Part shown: piece by piece, positions 7,985 to 17,320 of the stretch | Layout of the letters: every line of letters starts with the position of its first letter | How positions within the stretch are numbered: the first letter of the stretch is position 1 | Origin: Pseudomonadota bacterium | GTDB lineage: Bacteria; Pseudomonadota; Gammaproteobacteria; Burkholderiales; Gallionellaceae | DNA length: 64,000 nt | NCBI GenBank assembly: GCA_021782995.1 | Contig: JAJXUI010000003.1 | Coordinates: 1 to 64,000, forward strand | Reading direction: 5' to 3' | Position numbers and translations under genes: made by a program | The notes under the pieces: model-generated | Told to the model about the DNA's origin: nothing | Seen by the model: the letters and a program-made list of their open reading frames with translations, nothing else | The model's database searches: none

Positions 7985-8515
7985 ATGGCTGAATTGAAAA
8001 AATACAATGGTGTGATGGTCGTGTTGCACTGGCTGCTGGCTGTCTTCATCCTGGGGGCGCTGTTCATGGGACTGGCGGTGCTGGACGAGATGCCGGCAGA
8101 TCACCCGCAGAAAATCTTCCTGCTGAAAACCCATGTCTTCGTCGGTATCGGCATCCTGTTGTTCACGCTGCTGCGGCTGGCCGTGCGGATTCTTTCAGCA
8201 CAGCCCGAACCTCTGCCCGGGGGCAGCCCCGTGCTGGACAGGGTGGCCAGGGGCGTGCACCTGCTGCTGTACCTGCTCACCCTGCTCAGTGCTGTGTCCG
8301 GCATTGCATTGGCGATTGCGGCCAGCCTGCCGGATATCCTGCTGAAGGGCCTGGGCACGCTGCCGCATGATTTCGAGGATTTTGCCGCACATGAGTTGCA
8401 CGGCCTGTTTGCCGACCTGTTGTTGCTGACCATCGCGTTGCATACGGCTGCCGCGCTGTATCACCATTTCATCCTGCGCGACGGCATTTTGTCGCGCATG
8501 TCGTTGAGGAAATAG
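7985..8515 (+). CDS. Cytochrome b561
   Basis: This 176-aa protein has four predicted transmembrane helices (roughly residues 10-30, 48-68, 90-112, 142-162), as in the bacterial b561 family that passes electrons from quinol or superoxide in the inner membrane. Haem-ligand histidines are in MVVLHWLLA (near residue 15), LLKTHVFVG, HELHGL and ALHTAAALYHH. A good AGGGAGAA ribosome binding site precedes the ATG at 7985. No obvious operon partner follows. Confidence 0.9.
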   Translation: MAELKKYNGVMVVLHWLLAVFILGALFMGLAVLDEMPADHPQKIFLLKTHVFVGIGILLFTLLRLAVRILSAQPEPLPGGSPVLDRVARGVHLLLYLLTLLSAVSGIALAIAASLPDILLKGLGTLPHDFEDFAAHELHGLFADLLLLTIALHTAAALYHHFILRDGILSRMSLRK

Positions 8516-8886
8516 CCTGAGCCTGTGATTGCTGCATGCCTGTCATCATCAAGGCAGGCGTTCAGCGGCGATGCGGCGTGTCTGCGGGGTTGATGATCTG
8601 ACACTTGCGAGTGCGGCGTTGCCTTATCGCAGCGTTCCGCGAACCGGCAGCATGCTTGCATCTGTTTGATGCTTTAAAATTTCCGCTGTGCCTGCAGAAT
8701 GAGGCTGCGCGTGGCTGATGGTCAGCTGGCAAATCAATGCACGTGCGTGCTGGCCAGAGTCAGGCTTTCGGCAAGGTGAACCGGAATGCTTCCTTCGCCG
8801 GTTCATCTTTCATTCCATATGGTGGAGTTGCCGGATGCGTCATGGGGAGGGTTACCTGCCGGCAGTTGTTCGCGGGTTATCTGGGT
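8516..8886. other. 371-bp intergenic region between b561 and the chemoreceptor gene
   Basis: The region lies between converging genes and shows no convincing coding frame; the plus-strand ORFs at 8718-9125 run antisense into the chemoreceptor. It holds one good hairpin, TGAACCGG-N13-CCGGTTCA (8777-8805), without a U-tract, which could stabilise the 3' end of either transcript. Confidence 0.5.
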
Positions 8887-10008
8887 TTATGCCTGGTGCG
8901 ATCGGGCAGTCCTGTTTTCTCCATCGTGTGCAATGCGGTCCAGTGCTTGCAGAACCTCCATGCTGGCGGCTTCCGTCTTTGCCATCAGCTCAAGCGCCAG
9001 GTCCATGTTGCCTTTTGCAAATGCATCCATCGCGCCACGCCCGGACTGATGCACTGACTTGTGAGGTGCATCCATCTCGCGAAAGCCATCCAGTTGTGAA
9101 TAAAGGCTCTGGCCATCACCATTGAAATACCATTTCCCCAGGCGGCATTCCGTGTGCGAGGCAAAACTTTCCGGTGTACGGGTGGATAGTCCCATCAATA
9201 CCTTGTACAGCTCGAATTTGTAAAGGATGTGGTCGATCTTGGCGACTTCTACAAAACTGCGCAGCGAAGATCCCGAGATGGTATTTTCCATGCGCGTGGA
9301 AAGGTCCAGCAGCTGACCCAGATTATTCATCACCATGCCGACTTCCTGGCTGAAGGCATCGGATTTGTGGGTCCATTTGTTCATTTGCTCGTGGGATTTT
9401 GTGGTGTCATCCTGAATGATGGCAACCAGGCCGGAAATGTCGTTGGTCGCAGTAGAGGTGCGCTCGGCAAGTTTGCGAACTTCGTCCGCCACCACGGCAA
9501 AGCCACGCCCCATTTCGCCGGCGCGGGCGGCTTCAATCGCGGCATTCAGCGCAAGGAGGTTGGTCTGGTCTGCCACTTCCTTGATGATCTGCAGGATACT
9601 GCCAATTTGTCCTACACGCTGGGCGAGATTCTGTACATGTTCGGCAGTCTGGCGGGTTTCCCGTGACAGGGATTCCAGGTTGCTGGCAATATTGGCCACT
9701 GCCGAGCGGTTCCGAGAAGAGATGCCGGCAGCTTCGCTGGCGTGATCCTTTTCTTCCTTCATGGCGTTGGCTACGCTGACCTGTGACTCCTGGATGGCAC
9801 TGAATGAATCGCCAAATGCCAGCATGCTCTGGTGCATGTTCCGGAAATTTTCCTGTTGATGTTCGGAGTCCTGCAGGGCCATCTGGGTGCTGGCCAGTTC
9901 ATCGCGCAGCTGGTCAATTTCCTCGATGAGCCGGCTGTTATCCTGTCGGGACTTGTCCAGTTCTGCTTGCAGGGTGGCAGATTGCGCCTTGTACCGATTG
10001 AAAAACAT
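8887..10008 (-). CDS. Soluble methyl-accepting chemotaxis protein with C-terminal CZB domain
   Basis: This 373-aa protein has no transmembrane segment. An N-terminal coiled coil (residues 1-55) leads into an MCP signalling hairpin with the conserved tip [18 protein letters not shown] followed by [18 protein letters not shown] (near residues 145-185). The C-terminal part has the chemoreceptor zinc-binding pattern: IDHILYK, then [15 protein letters not shown] and HKSVH. CZB receptors are known to sense zinc or hypochlorous acid. The protein should act in the cytoplasm through CheA/CheW, not encoded here. The ATG follows a strong GGAGG site. Confidence 0.92.
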   Translation of the reverse strand: MFFNRYKAQSATLQAELDKSRQDNSRLIEEIDQLRDELASTQMALQDSEHQQENFRNMHQSMLAFGDSFSAIQESQVSVANAMKEEKDHASEAAGISSRNRSAVANIASNLESLSRETRQTAEHVQNLAQRVGQIGSILQIIKEVADQTNLLALNAAIEAARAGEMGRGFAVVADEVRKLAERTSTATNDISGLVAIIQDDTTKSHEQMNKWTHKSDAFSQEVGMVMNNLGQLLDLSTRMENTISGSSLRSFVEVAKIDHILYKFELYKVLMGLSTRTPESFASHTECRLGKWYFNGDGQSLYSQLDGFREMDAPHKSVHQSGRGAMDAFAKGNMDLALELMAKTEAASMEVLQALDRIAHDGENRTARSHQA

Positions 10009-10220
10009 GATTCCTCCGGAAAATTATCGATTGCCTGTTTGGGTCACTGTTGCCAGATTGTTGCAGAGAGCGGTGTGCTTCTTCCTGATTTTCGACAACG
10101 CCTGCTGAATCTTGAGTCCATTTGTGAGAAAGTGCTGGTATTTATCTTAACTATTTGAATAAATTATATTATTTATCGCGCTGTCAAAAATCGAGTTTCG
10201 ATGTTCCAGGCAAGCGTCAA

Positions 10221-10961
10221 TCAGCCTTCAAGCAATGCCTTGATGACAGCGCCCGCCAACAGGTAACCAAATAGCGGTGGCATATAACTGATGGTGCCGT
10301 TCACGGCACGGGCGCGCCCCTGGCCCTCAACGGGTTCCGGGGGAAGTGGGTCTGCAGGGGCTTCATCGGAAAATACCGTCAGCACACCCTTGCGGATTTT
10401 GTGGTGACGCAACAGTCGCTTGCGCATTTGCCTCGCCAACGGACACATTTCGGTCTGGCTGATATCGGCCAGTTTCACGCGGGAGGGATCGAGCCGGTTG
10501 CCGGCACCCATGCTGCTCGCCACTCTCAGGCCGCGCTTGTAGCTTTCGGCCACCAGTGCCGCCTTGCAATTCAGTGAATCAATGCAATCGATCACATAGT
10601 CTGCGCTCGCAGGCACCAGATCATTCACGTTTTCAGCAGTGATGAAGGTGCGCGTGACGCTGGCATCGCAGGCGGGATTGATGTCGCGGATGCGTGCGAG
10701 CATCAGCTCGGCCTTGGGCTGGCCGATGCTGGAATGCAGCGCGAGCAGCTGGCGGTTGATATTGCTGGCCACCACCACATCGTGGTCGATCAGGGTGAGT
10801 TTGCCGATGCCGGCGCGCGCCAGGGCTTCCGTGCAATAGGAGCCTACACCGCCGAGCCCGGCGACGAAAACATGTTTGGCGGAAAGTTTTGCCAGACCCT
10901 CATCGCCGACGAGGATCTGCGTGCGGGTGAATTGCGGGGGAATATTGTGCATGGCGCGCAT
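10221..10961 (-). CDS. tcdA: tRNA threonylcarbamoyladenosine dehydratase
   Basis: This 246-aa E1-like enzyme (also called CsdL) converts t6A to cyclic ct6A at tRNA position 37 using ATP. The Rossmann nucleotide loop is VFVAGLGGVGSYCTEALARAG (near residues 30-50), followed by DHDVVVASNINRQ, typical of ThiF/MoeB-like enzymes, and DCIDSLNCKAAL. The C-terminal NGTISYMPPLFGYLLAG matches the TcdA ending. The start overlaps the tatD stop by one base (TAATG), so translation is coupled. A second in-frame ATG (MHNIPPQF) nine bases inside is also possible. Confidence 0.9.
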   Translation of the reverse strand: MRAMHNIPPQFTRTQILVGDEGLAKLSAKHVFVAGLGGVGSYCTEALARAGIGKLTLIDHDVVVASNINRQLLALHSSIGQPKAELMLARIRDINPACDASVTRTFITAENVNDLVPASADYVIDCIDSLNCKAALVAESYKRGLRVASSMGAGNRLDPSRVKLADISQTEMCPLARQMRKRLLRHHKIRKGVLTVFSDEAPADPLPPEPVEGQGRARAVNGTISYMPPLFGYLLAGAVIKALLEG

Positions 10962-11761
10962 TATCGCGCAATTGTGGCGGGCGATAAACTTCCGGTGAGG
11001 CCGGGCAGCACGGCGATGGCATTGGCGCTGGTGGCGGCGGCAATTTCCGGCAGGGATATACAGCGCAATTCCGCCAGGGTGTGCGCGATGCGCGGCAGGT
11101 ATTCCGGTTTGTTGGGCATGCCACGCTCGAGAAAGGCCGGGGGAATGTCCGGCGCATCGGTTTCCAGTACGATGGCTTCCAGCGGCAGGGTCGCGGCGAG
11201 GTCGCGCAGGCGGTTGGCGCGGGTGTAGGTCATTGCGCCGCCGAAACCCAGCTTGAAGCCGAGTTTGATGAACTCGTCCGCCTGCTGGCGACTGCCATTG
11301 AATGCATGGGCAATGCCGCCGGGCACCCTGATCTGCCTCAGGTATTTGAGGATGGTGTCCACCGACTTGCGGACATGCAGCAGCACCGGCAGGTTGTATT
11401 TGCGCGCCAGCTTCAGTTGCGCGATGAAGAATTCTTCCTGACGTGGCTGGTCGTAATGTTCCACAAAGAAATCGAGGCCGATTTCACCGACGGCAATGAC
11501 AGTGCTGGCCTGCAGCAGCCGGTCCAGTGCGGCAAGATCGTCAGCTTTTGCATGCGCTACATACATGGGGTGGATGCCCAGTGCGGGCGCGCAACAGTCA
11601 TGCTGCCTGCCCAGATCAAGCACGGTCTGGAAATTGGCACGTTCCACCGCGGGCAGCACGATGCAATTTACGCCTGCATGTTGTGCCGCGGCAACCAGTG
11701 CTGCCTGTGTGTTGCCGAATTCGGCAGCGTCAAGATGGCAGTGGGTATCGATGAAGTGCAT
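10961..11761 (-). CDS. TatD-family metal-dependent hydrolase
   Basis: This 266-aa protein begins MHFIDTHCHLDAAEF, with the metal-binding HxH at the first strand of the amidohydrolase TIM barrel. Further metal and catalytic residues are in IAVGEIGLDFF (Glu), LLHVRKS (His), GIAHAFNGS (His) and LETDAPDIPP (Asp). Family members act as 3'-5' exonucleases or D-aminoacyl-tRNA deacylase-like hydrolases; the exact role here is open. It sits between an MDR reductase (7-nt gap) and tcdA (one-base overlap), probably one transcript. Confidence 0.9.
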   Translation of the reverse strand: MHFIDTHCHLDAAEFGNTQAALVAAAQHAGVNCIVLPAVERANFQTVLDLGRQHDCCAPALGIHPMYVAHAKADDLAALDRLLQASTVIAVGEIGLDFFVEHYDQPRQEEFFIAQLKLARKYNLPVLLHVRKSVDTILKYLRQIRVPGGIAHAFNGSRQQADEFIKLGFKLGFGGAMTYTRANRLRDLAATLPLEAIVLETDAPDIPPAFLERGMPNKPEYLPRIAHTLAELRCISLPEIAAATSANAIAVLPGLTGSLSPATIAR

Positions 11762-11768
11762 CTGAAAT

Positions 11769-12776
11769 TTACATTGTCAGAACAATCTTGCCGCTGACGC
11801 CACCTTGTTCCAGCAGGCGATGTGCCTCTGCCGATTTTGCCAGTGGCAGCGCATGGCTGACGACGGCTTGCAGTTTGCCGGCATCGACGAGCCGGCTTGC
11901 CTGATCCAGCAACTTGCGCTGGCGTGTACGCTCGTCATGCAGCTTCCATACCTGCGGTGTCAGCATCAATTCGAAACTCAATGTCAGGTTGCGCAACCTG
12001 GCCAGCTGGGTATCGGCCAGTGACATCGGCGTGGAGAGGATGCTCACCAGCTTGCCGCAATAGCGAACGGCATTGAGGGATTTGAGGAAGGTATCGCCTC
12101 CCACCGTGTCGAATACGACATCTGCGCCCTTGCCCTGAGTCCATGCCAGTGTTTCGGCGACAAAGTCCTGTTCCTTGTACAGGATGACTTTTTCCGCACC
12201 CAGTGTGCGACACAGCGCGGCTTTCTGTTCGTCACCCACGGTGACCGCCACACGTGCGCCCAGATGGCGCGCCAGCTGCACTGCAATATGGCCGACACCA
12301 CCGGCGCCCGCATGGATCAATACACTTTGTCCGGCCTGCAGGTTGACACGATCCACCAGGGATTCCCATGCGGTCAGCCACACCAGCGGCAAGGCGGCAG
12401 CGTGCTGCATGTCGATGCTGGCGGGTTTGGCGGCCGCATGATCTTCATGCACCGTCGTATATTCGGCATAGCAACCGGGCTCATCGCCCAGTCCGCCATT
12501 ACAGAAATAAACGGCGTCACCCGGCTTGAAGCGGGTCACAGCATCACCAGCGGACTCGACAATGCCGGCACCGTCACAGCCAAGTATTGCGGGCAACTTG
12601 TCCGGGTAATAGGCCGGTTTGCTGCGCAACTTCGTGTCCAGCGGGTTGAGGCCGGCAGCAGCCAGCCTGACCCGGATATGATTGTTGCCGGGCAGTGCGG
12701 GCAAGGGAATGTCATGCAGCTTGAGCACATCGGGTGTGCCTGCTGCGGTCATCAGGACGGCTGACATTTTCATCAT
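11769..12776 (-). CDS. Zinc-independent MDR-family quinone oxidoreductase
   Basis: This 335-aa protein has the two-domain MDR layout. The N-terminal GroES-like domain includes LGCDGAGIVESAGDAVTRFKPGD, and a Rossmann domain has GAGGVGHIAVQLARHLGA (near residue 150) for NADPH binding. It lacks the zinc-ligand cysteines of alcohol dehydrogenases, placing it with quinone oxidoreductase/zeta-crystallin-like enzymes. The substrate is unknown. The ATG at 12776 follows GAGGATAA. It heads the likely MDR-tatD-tcdA operon. Confidence 0.88.
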   Translation of the reverse strand: MMKMSAVLMTAAGTPDVLKLHDIPLPALPGNNHIRVRLAAAGLNPLDTKLRSKPAYYPDKLPAILGCDGAGIVESAGDAVTRFKPGDAVYFCNGGLGDEPGCYAEYTTVHEDHAAAKPASIDMQHAAALPLVWLTAWESLVDRVNLQAGQSVLIHAGAGGVGHIAVQLARHLGARVAVTVGDEQKAALCRTLGAEKVILYKEQDFVAETLAWTQGKGADVVFDTVGGDTFLKSLNAVRYCGKLVSILSTPMSLADTQLARLRNLTLSFELMLTPQVWKLHDERTRQRKLLDQASRLVDAGKLQAVVSHALPLAKSAEAHRLLEQGGVSGKIVLTM

Positions 12777-12895
12777 GTGAATTTATCCTCAAATTACGTG
12801 TGATCGTGTATGGGGGGGCAGCAGGCTGGCTGCAATCCAATCAGGAGTTGTCATGTGTTCAGTGCAAAACGTGGTGATTGAGTAGTATAGTCAAA

Positions 12896-12984
12896 ACCGA
12901 ATTTAGCCAAAGCCGAATTTAATCCAGTCCGAATATATTCCAAACAGAATATACCGGGTTCGAATTTAAGCGGGTTCGAGAAAG
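12896..12984. repeat. Six-copy degenerate 16-bp tandem array (CCGAATTTA units)
   Basis: Units with core yCGAATwTA start near 12897, 12913, 12929, 12945, 12960 and 12976, giving spacings of 16, 16, 16, 15 and 16 bp. Cores read CCGAATTTA, CCGAATTTA, CCGAATATA, CAGAATATA, TCGAATTTA and a final TCGAG. The array lies between the MDR reductase start and the response-regulator pseudogene. It may be an array of protein-binding sites or a decayed simple repeat. Confidence 0.7.
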
Positions 12985-13027
12985 GCCATTTACCGTGCCT
13001 CCAGGAACCGGTAAGCAATCCTTAATA

Positions 13028-13959
13028 ATTTTTGCGGTAGATGATACTCCCGTGAACCTGATCAAGGATTTTCCTGCGGGTTCTGGTTATTCGGCCATTA
13101 TTGCAGAATGGTGAGGATGCCGTTGCCCGATTCATCCGTGATCGCCCGAACCTGATCCGGATGGATGTGCGGATGCCTGGGTTGAATGGCATCGATGCCA
13201 TATGCAGCATACGCAAGCCGGGCAGGGTAACCGGGTGCTTGTCATGCAGGTCAGCGCGTTGAACCGTCGTAACGATATTGTCTGGGGCTGAATGGGGAGT
13301 GATTACATCGGCAAGCCGCTGGATTCTGTGTTGCTGCCGGCAAAGGCAATGCGTTGCAGCGCATTGCCTTGCTGGAAGAAAACTGGCGCGGCAGCAATAT
13401 GCAGCTCGATGCTTATCGCGAGCGTTCACAAAAAGCGCTGTGCTTTGCTGCCGAGCTGATGCAGCCAATGCTGGCTGGCGCTTCCCGGACATTTCCAGGG
13501 CAGTCGGTTTCAGCAATGGTGGGTGAAATGAATGCCAGTTTCAGATGCCTGATTCCGGCTGGCCAGCTTGTCACGCTGGCCTTGATCGGCATTGACAGGC
13601 AGATCAAGGAACTGAAAGTGTGGAATGGCGGCAACCCCTCGCTATTGCTGAGTGACACGGATGGCAAGGTGGTCCGGCGCTTCGTTTTCCTGCATGTTGC
13701 CATTGGTATTTGCAATGCTGATGAATTTGATGGCACTGCGGAAACTTTCCTGTGTGCGGGTGCCTGCACGCTGACACTGTATTCGGATGGGTTGCTGAAG
13801 GTGGCGAATATTGCCGGAGCGTCGTTAGGCGAAGTGCGCAACATCCTGGCGTTGCAGGAAAAGGAAAGCCATGACGCGCTGAAAAACAGCCTGTTTCAGC
13901 ATCTGGCGGGCAGGGAGGTGCTGGATGATATTTCGCTGGCTACCATACGCCTGTCCTGA
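13028..13959 (+). pseudogene. Decayed response regulator with PP2C (SpoIIE/RsbU-like) output domain
   Basis: Receiver-domain pieces appear in successive frames: FAVDDTPVNL (from 13031, stopped by TGA at 13112), NGEDAVARFIRDRPNL with MDVRMPGLNGIDA (from 13107), MQVSALNRRNDI (near 13244), and GSDYIGKPLDSVLL (from 13295, after an in-frame TGA at 13289). A last frameshift near 13340 leads into the 13354-13959 open frame. That frame contains KVWNGGNPSLLLSDTDG and TLTLYSDGLLKVAN, typical of the C-terminal half of SpoIIE-type phosphatases; the DxSGHG metal motif expected in the first half is missing. This was once an RssB/RsbU-type regulator controlling an anti-sigma antagonist or similar, and is now probably non-functional. 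The ORF track shows only the last segment. Confidence 0.8.
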
Positions 13960-14026
13960 AAGGCATGCGTAGCTGGGCGGTGTCCCGCTGTGCTAAAATG
14001 ACGCTGTTTTTTAAACAGGTTTTATC

Positions 14027-15127
14027 ATGTCCGGCAATTCAATAGGCAAGCTTTTCAGTGTCGCTTCATTCGGTGAATCCCATGGCCCAGCCATCGGGTG
14101 TGTGGTGGATGGCTGTCCGCCGGGCATGGAAATATCAGCTGAATATATCCAGCATGAACTGGACCGTCGCAAACCCGGTACCTCCAGGCATGTCACGCAG
14201 CGCCGTGAATCCGATACCGTGGAAATCCTGTCCGGCGTTTACGAAGGTAAAACGACAGGTACACCGATTGCCCTGCTGATTCGCAACGAGGATCAGCGCA
14301 GCAAGGATTACGGCAATATTGCCGAGACTTTCCGCCCGGGGCATGCCGATTACACCTACTGGCAGAAGTACGGCATCCGTGATCCGCGTGGCGGGGGCCG
14401 TTCTTCTGCGCGGGAAACCGCAGTACGCGTGGCAGCGGGTGCAATCGCGAAGAAATGGCTGGGTGAGCGTTATGGCATTGTGATCCGCGGATACATGACG
14501 CAACTGGGCGAGATCGAAGTGCCCTTCAAGAGCTGGGACATGGTGCGGGAGAATCCGTTCTTTGTTGCGGATGATGCCTATGTTGACAAGCTGGAAGCCT
14601 ATATGGACGCCTTGCGCAAATCGGGAGATTCGATCGGTGCAAAGCTGACGGTGGTTGCGGAAAATGTGCCGGTGGGCTGGGGCGAGCCGGTTTACGACCG
14701 GCTGGATGCGGATATTGCCTATGCGATGATGGGCATCAATGCGGTAAAGGGCGTGGAAATCGGTGCCGGTTTCGGCTGTGTCACGCAGCGCGGTAGTGAG
14801 CACGGCGATGAACTGACACCCGATGGCTTTCTTTCCAATCATGCGGGCGGAGTGCTGGGTGGCATTTCAACCGGTCAGGATGTCATTGCGCACATTGCGA
14901 TCAAGCCGACCTCCAGCATCCGCTTGCCGCGGCGCTCGATCAACAAGCAAGGCGAGCCGACCATCGTGGAAACGCACGGCCGTCATGATCCCTGCGTCGG
15001 CATTCGCGCCACACCCATTGCCGAAGCCATGCTGGCGCTGGTGCTGATCGACCATGCTTTGCGTCATCGTGCACAGAATGCCGATGTTCAGTGTCCTACC
15101 CCGAAAATCCCCGGTAGCGTGAAGTAA
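14027..15127 (+). CDS. aroC: Chorismate synthase
   Basis: This 366-aa FMN-dependent enzyme makes chorismate from EPSP, the last shikimate-pathway step, and feeds the pabB product encoded at 46778. The N-terminal [27 protein letters not shown] is the family signature, followed by the second signature [21 protein letters not shown] and the C-terminal [22 protein letters not shown]. The length equals that of E. coli AroC within a few residues. The ATG at 14027 follows a TAAAAT-containing promoter-like region (about 13992-14000). It appears monocistronic. Confidence 0.97.
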   Translation: MSGNSIGKLFSVASFGESHGPAIGCVVDGCPPGMEISAEYIQHELDRRKPGTSRHVTQRRESDTVEILSGVYEGKTTGTPIALLIRNEDQRSKDYGNIAETFRPGHADYTYWQKYGIRDPRGGGRSSARETAVRVAAGAIAKKWLGERYGIVIRGYMTQLGEIEVPFKSWDMVRENPFFVADDAYVDKLEAYMDALRKSGDSIGAKLTVVAENVPVGWGEPVYDRLDADIAYAMMGINAVKGVEIGAGFGCVTQRGSEHGDELTPDGFLSNHAGGVLGGISTGQDVIAHIAIKPTSSIRLPRRSINKQGEPTIVETHGRHDPCVGIRATPIAEAMLALVLIDHALRHRAQNADVQCPTPKIPGSVK

Positions 15128-15133
15128 GTTTCA

Positions 15134-16816
15134 TTAGCCTGCATTAGCCTGCGGGGCAGATTTTGCAGGATCGGTCAGGTTGGTCGTATTGCGCTGGTAA
15201 AGGTAATACCGGTCTATTTTCTGTCCGCGGCGTCCGCCCACCCACACAATTTTCCAGTTGCCCTTATGCTGGTCTGATCTGGACAGGTTGCCTTGCGTCA
15301 GCAACAGGTCGCAGCGCAATTCGCCCCCCGGGATGGTGCGGACATTGCCAACATAATCCAGCATGGCCTTTTGCGCATCGCCCAGGTAACGGCTGGCGAT
15401 ACAACCATGCTGCTCGGGCAGGGCGGCAGACAGGGAAACCACCATCGAGCGGTAGCTTTTGTTCACATCCAGCCAGGGTAACCATAGCGACATGGTCAGT
15501 ACCCAGATCAGGGTGACACCGGTAGCCCAGTTGGTGACAGCACGGCGCATCGAACGGCCCACGCGCCACACAAAAACCAGCCACAGCAGGGTAGCCAATG
15601 CGGCAACCAGGAAGGATGCGGGGTGGAATACGGGCAGGTATTCGGCCTGGTAGTCCCGCAAGGCGCGTGCTGCGATCGTGTTGTTGCCTGCGATCAGGCC
15701 TTCCCAGCCCCACCACATGAGGAACGCAAGAAAGCCGAAGGTCATGATGCCGAAGCGATCCAGCGCATTCGCTGCGCCGCGGCGCAAGGAAGGCAGTGCC
15801 ATGGTCGCCAGCAGGACCAGCGGCAACAGCATCGGCATGGCAAACACCTCTTCACTGTAAGGCACGATGCTCAGGGCGACGAGCTGCGTCAGGAAGCTGA
15901 TGACCAGCAATTGTCCTTCACGTTGTTCCAGCAATTTCCTGCGCTGGTTCCAGACCAGCCATGATGCGATCGGCAGTGCAGGCCAGGCAAACCAGGGCAG
16001 CAGCTTGAGGTAGAACACCAGCGATGAACTGTTGGCATCATGGATGAAATCCAGCCAGTTTTCGACATTGTTCTGCCATAGCCAGACATGAAACAGATCC
16101 TGCGAGCGCTGGTAAAGCAGCCAGGGCCAGATCAACAGCCAGGGCAACGCAAACAGGATGGCCCTGAGCAGCACCATCAGGTAGTTTTTTGTGCGCCAGG
16201 GCCGGAACAGCAGGAGTGTCAGGCTGGTGGAAATGAAAATTGTCGGGGCAATAAAACCCTTGGTCATGAAACCCAGGCCAAGCCCGGTGCCAAGCAGGGC
16301 TGCTGCAAGCAATGGCCGGCGTGTGTGTATGGCATAGCCGCCCAGCATCATCGCAGTGCCCGCCAGAAATCCGAGGTCCGTGCTGAGCAGGTGGGCGTTG
16401 ATCAGCATGCCGAGGCAGCCTATGAAGATAATGATGGCGGCCCAGCCCATGTCCTTGCCGAACATCTGCTTTCCGGTAAAGCCGGTGAATAGCAGGGTCA
16501 GGCCGACATAGAAGCCCGTTGCCAGGCGGGCGCCATCATGTAATGGCAGAACAGGGCTGAACAGCTTGGCAAAAGCAGCCGCAGTCATGTAGAAAAATGG
16601 GGGCTTGTCGAGCCAGATTTCGCCGGCCATGGTGGGCACCAGCCAGTCGCCACTTTGCAGGATGTGGTAAACAATGCCGAATGAATAGGCTTCGTCAGGT
16701 TTCCAGGGATCGTGCCCGATCAATCCGGTCAGCAGCCAGGTGAGGCAGAGTGCAAGCAGGAATCTGGCCTTGGCGGGTGTGATGGCGGATTCTTTGTAAT
16801 AGGAAAAAGCGTGCAT
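15134..16816 (-). CDS. ArnT/PMT-like (GT39/GT83) inner-membrane glycosyltransferase
   Basis: This large polytopic membrane protein has an N-terminal catalytic loop motif PWKPDEAYSFGIVYHILQSGDW (near residues 35-56), the Asp-Glu pair of polyprenyl-phosphate-sugar glycosyltransferases, then DKPPFFY and about 11 further hydrophobic segments. It probably transfers a sugar from a lipid carrier to lipid A, a protein or another envelope target. The track start at 16891 lies inside the rpmE terminator, so I prefer the ATG at 16816 (MHAFSYYKES, 560 aa). The soluble C-terminal region (last 100 residues) resembles the periplasmic domain of ArnT-like enzymes. Confidence 0.85.
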   Translation of the reverse strand: MHAFSYYKESAITPAKARFLLALCLTWLLTGLIGHDPWKPDEAYSFGIVYHILQSGDWLVPTMAGEIWLDKPPFFYMTAAAFAKLFSPVLPLHDGARLATGFYVGLTLLFTGFTGKQMFGKDMGWAAIIIFIGCLGMLINAHLLSTDLGFLAGTAMMLGGYAIHTRRPLLAAALLGTGLGLGFMTKGFIAPTIFISTSLTLLLFRPWRTKNYLMVLLRAILFALPWLLIWPWLLYQRSQDLFHVWLWQNNVENWLDFIHDANSSSLVFYLKLLPWFAWPALPIASWLVWNQRRKLLEQREGQLLVISFLTQLVALSIVPYSEEVFAMPMLLPLVLLATMALPSLRRGAANALDRFGIMTFGFLAFLMWWGWEGLIAGNNTIAARALRDYQAEYLPVFHPASFLVAALATLLWLVFVWRVGRSMRRAVTNWATGVTLIWVLTMSLWLPWLDVNKSYRSMVVSLSAALPEQHGCIASRYLGDAQKAMLDYVGNVRTIPGGELRCDLLLTQGNLSRSDQHKGNWKIVWVGGRRGQKIDRYYLYQRNTTNLTDPAKSAPQANAG

Positions 16817-16874
16817 AGGCGCGAAGTTTACCTGAATCAGCAAATTATCCCGTAAGCGGGAAAGCGTAATGCCA

Positions 16875-16906
16875 TAAAAAAAGGCAGCCAAAGCTGCCTT
16901 TTTTCA
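16875..16906 (-). terminator. Rho-independent terminator of rpmE
   Basis: AAAAAAAGGCAGC-CAAA-GCTGCCTTTTTT forms a perfect stem with A/T runs on both sides, just after the rpmE stop at 16922. It is symmetrical and could work in both directions. Confidence 0.9.
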
Positions 16907-16921
16907 GGAAGCAACAGAAAA

Positions 16922-17137
16922 TCAGGCTGCTTTGGATTTGCCGTATTTCTGGTTGAATTTCTCGATGCGGCCAGCGGTATCGACGATCTTCTGGGTGCCA
17001 GTGTAGAAAGGATGGCACTCCGAGCATACTTCAATATGCAGGGTAGGCTTGCCCAGTGTGGATTTGGTTTTGAAGGTGTTGCCGCAGCTGCAGGTCACTG
17101 CAACTTCGTCGTATTGTGGGTGAGCATCGGTTTTCAT
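16922..17137 (-). CDS. rpmE: 50S ribosomal protein L31
   Basis: The start is set at MKTDAHPQY (17137), giving 71 aa, the normal length; the track's 101-aa version adds an unrelated leader. The sequence has the zinc-binding cysteines of the C+ form: CSCGNTF and [13 protein letters not shown]. This ribosomal protein joins the large subunit at the intersubunit bridge. A TAAGGAAAATTAC ribosome binding region precedes the ATG, and a strong terminator follows, so it is a single-gene unit. Confidence 0.96.
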   Translation of the reverse strand: MKTDAHPQYDEVAVTCSCGNTFKTKSTLGKPTLHIEVCSECHPFYTGTQKIVDTAGRIEKFNQKYGKSKAA

Positions 17138-17320
17138 GTAATTTTCCTTGTATTCAGTATTCGGTGCGGCAGATAGTACGCACGCATAAGGGGTGCGGAT
17201 TATCCATGAAAACGGGGGGTAATGCAAGTTATACAGACTTGCCCGGGGGCTGATGTGTGAAAGTAAAGTGATGTAGAATCATGAAGTTGTGGAAGACAAT
17301 ATCTATACAGGGGCACGGGG

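Noticed and set aside
13022-13516. 164-aa minus-strand ORF over the response-regulator pseudogene
   Set aside because: The plus strand shows ordered receiver motifs; the minus ORF has no family resemblance.
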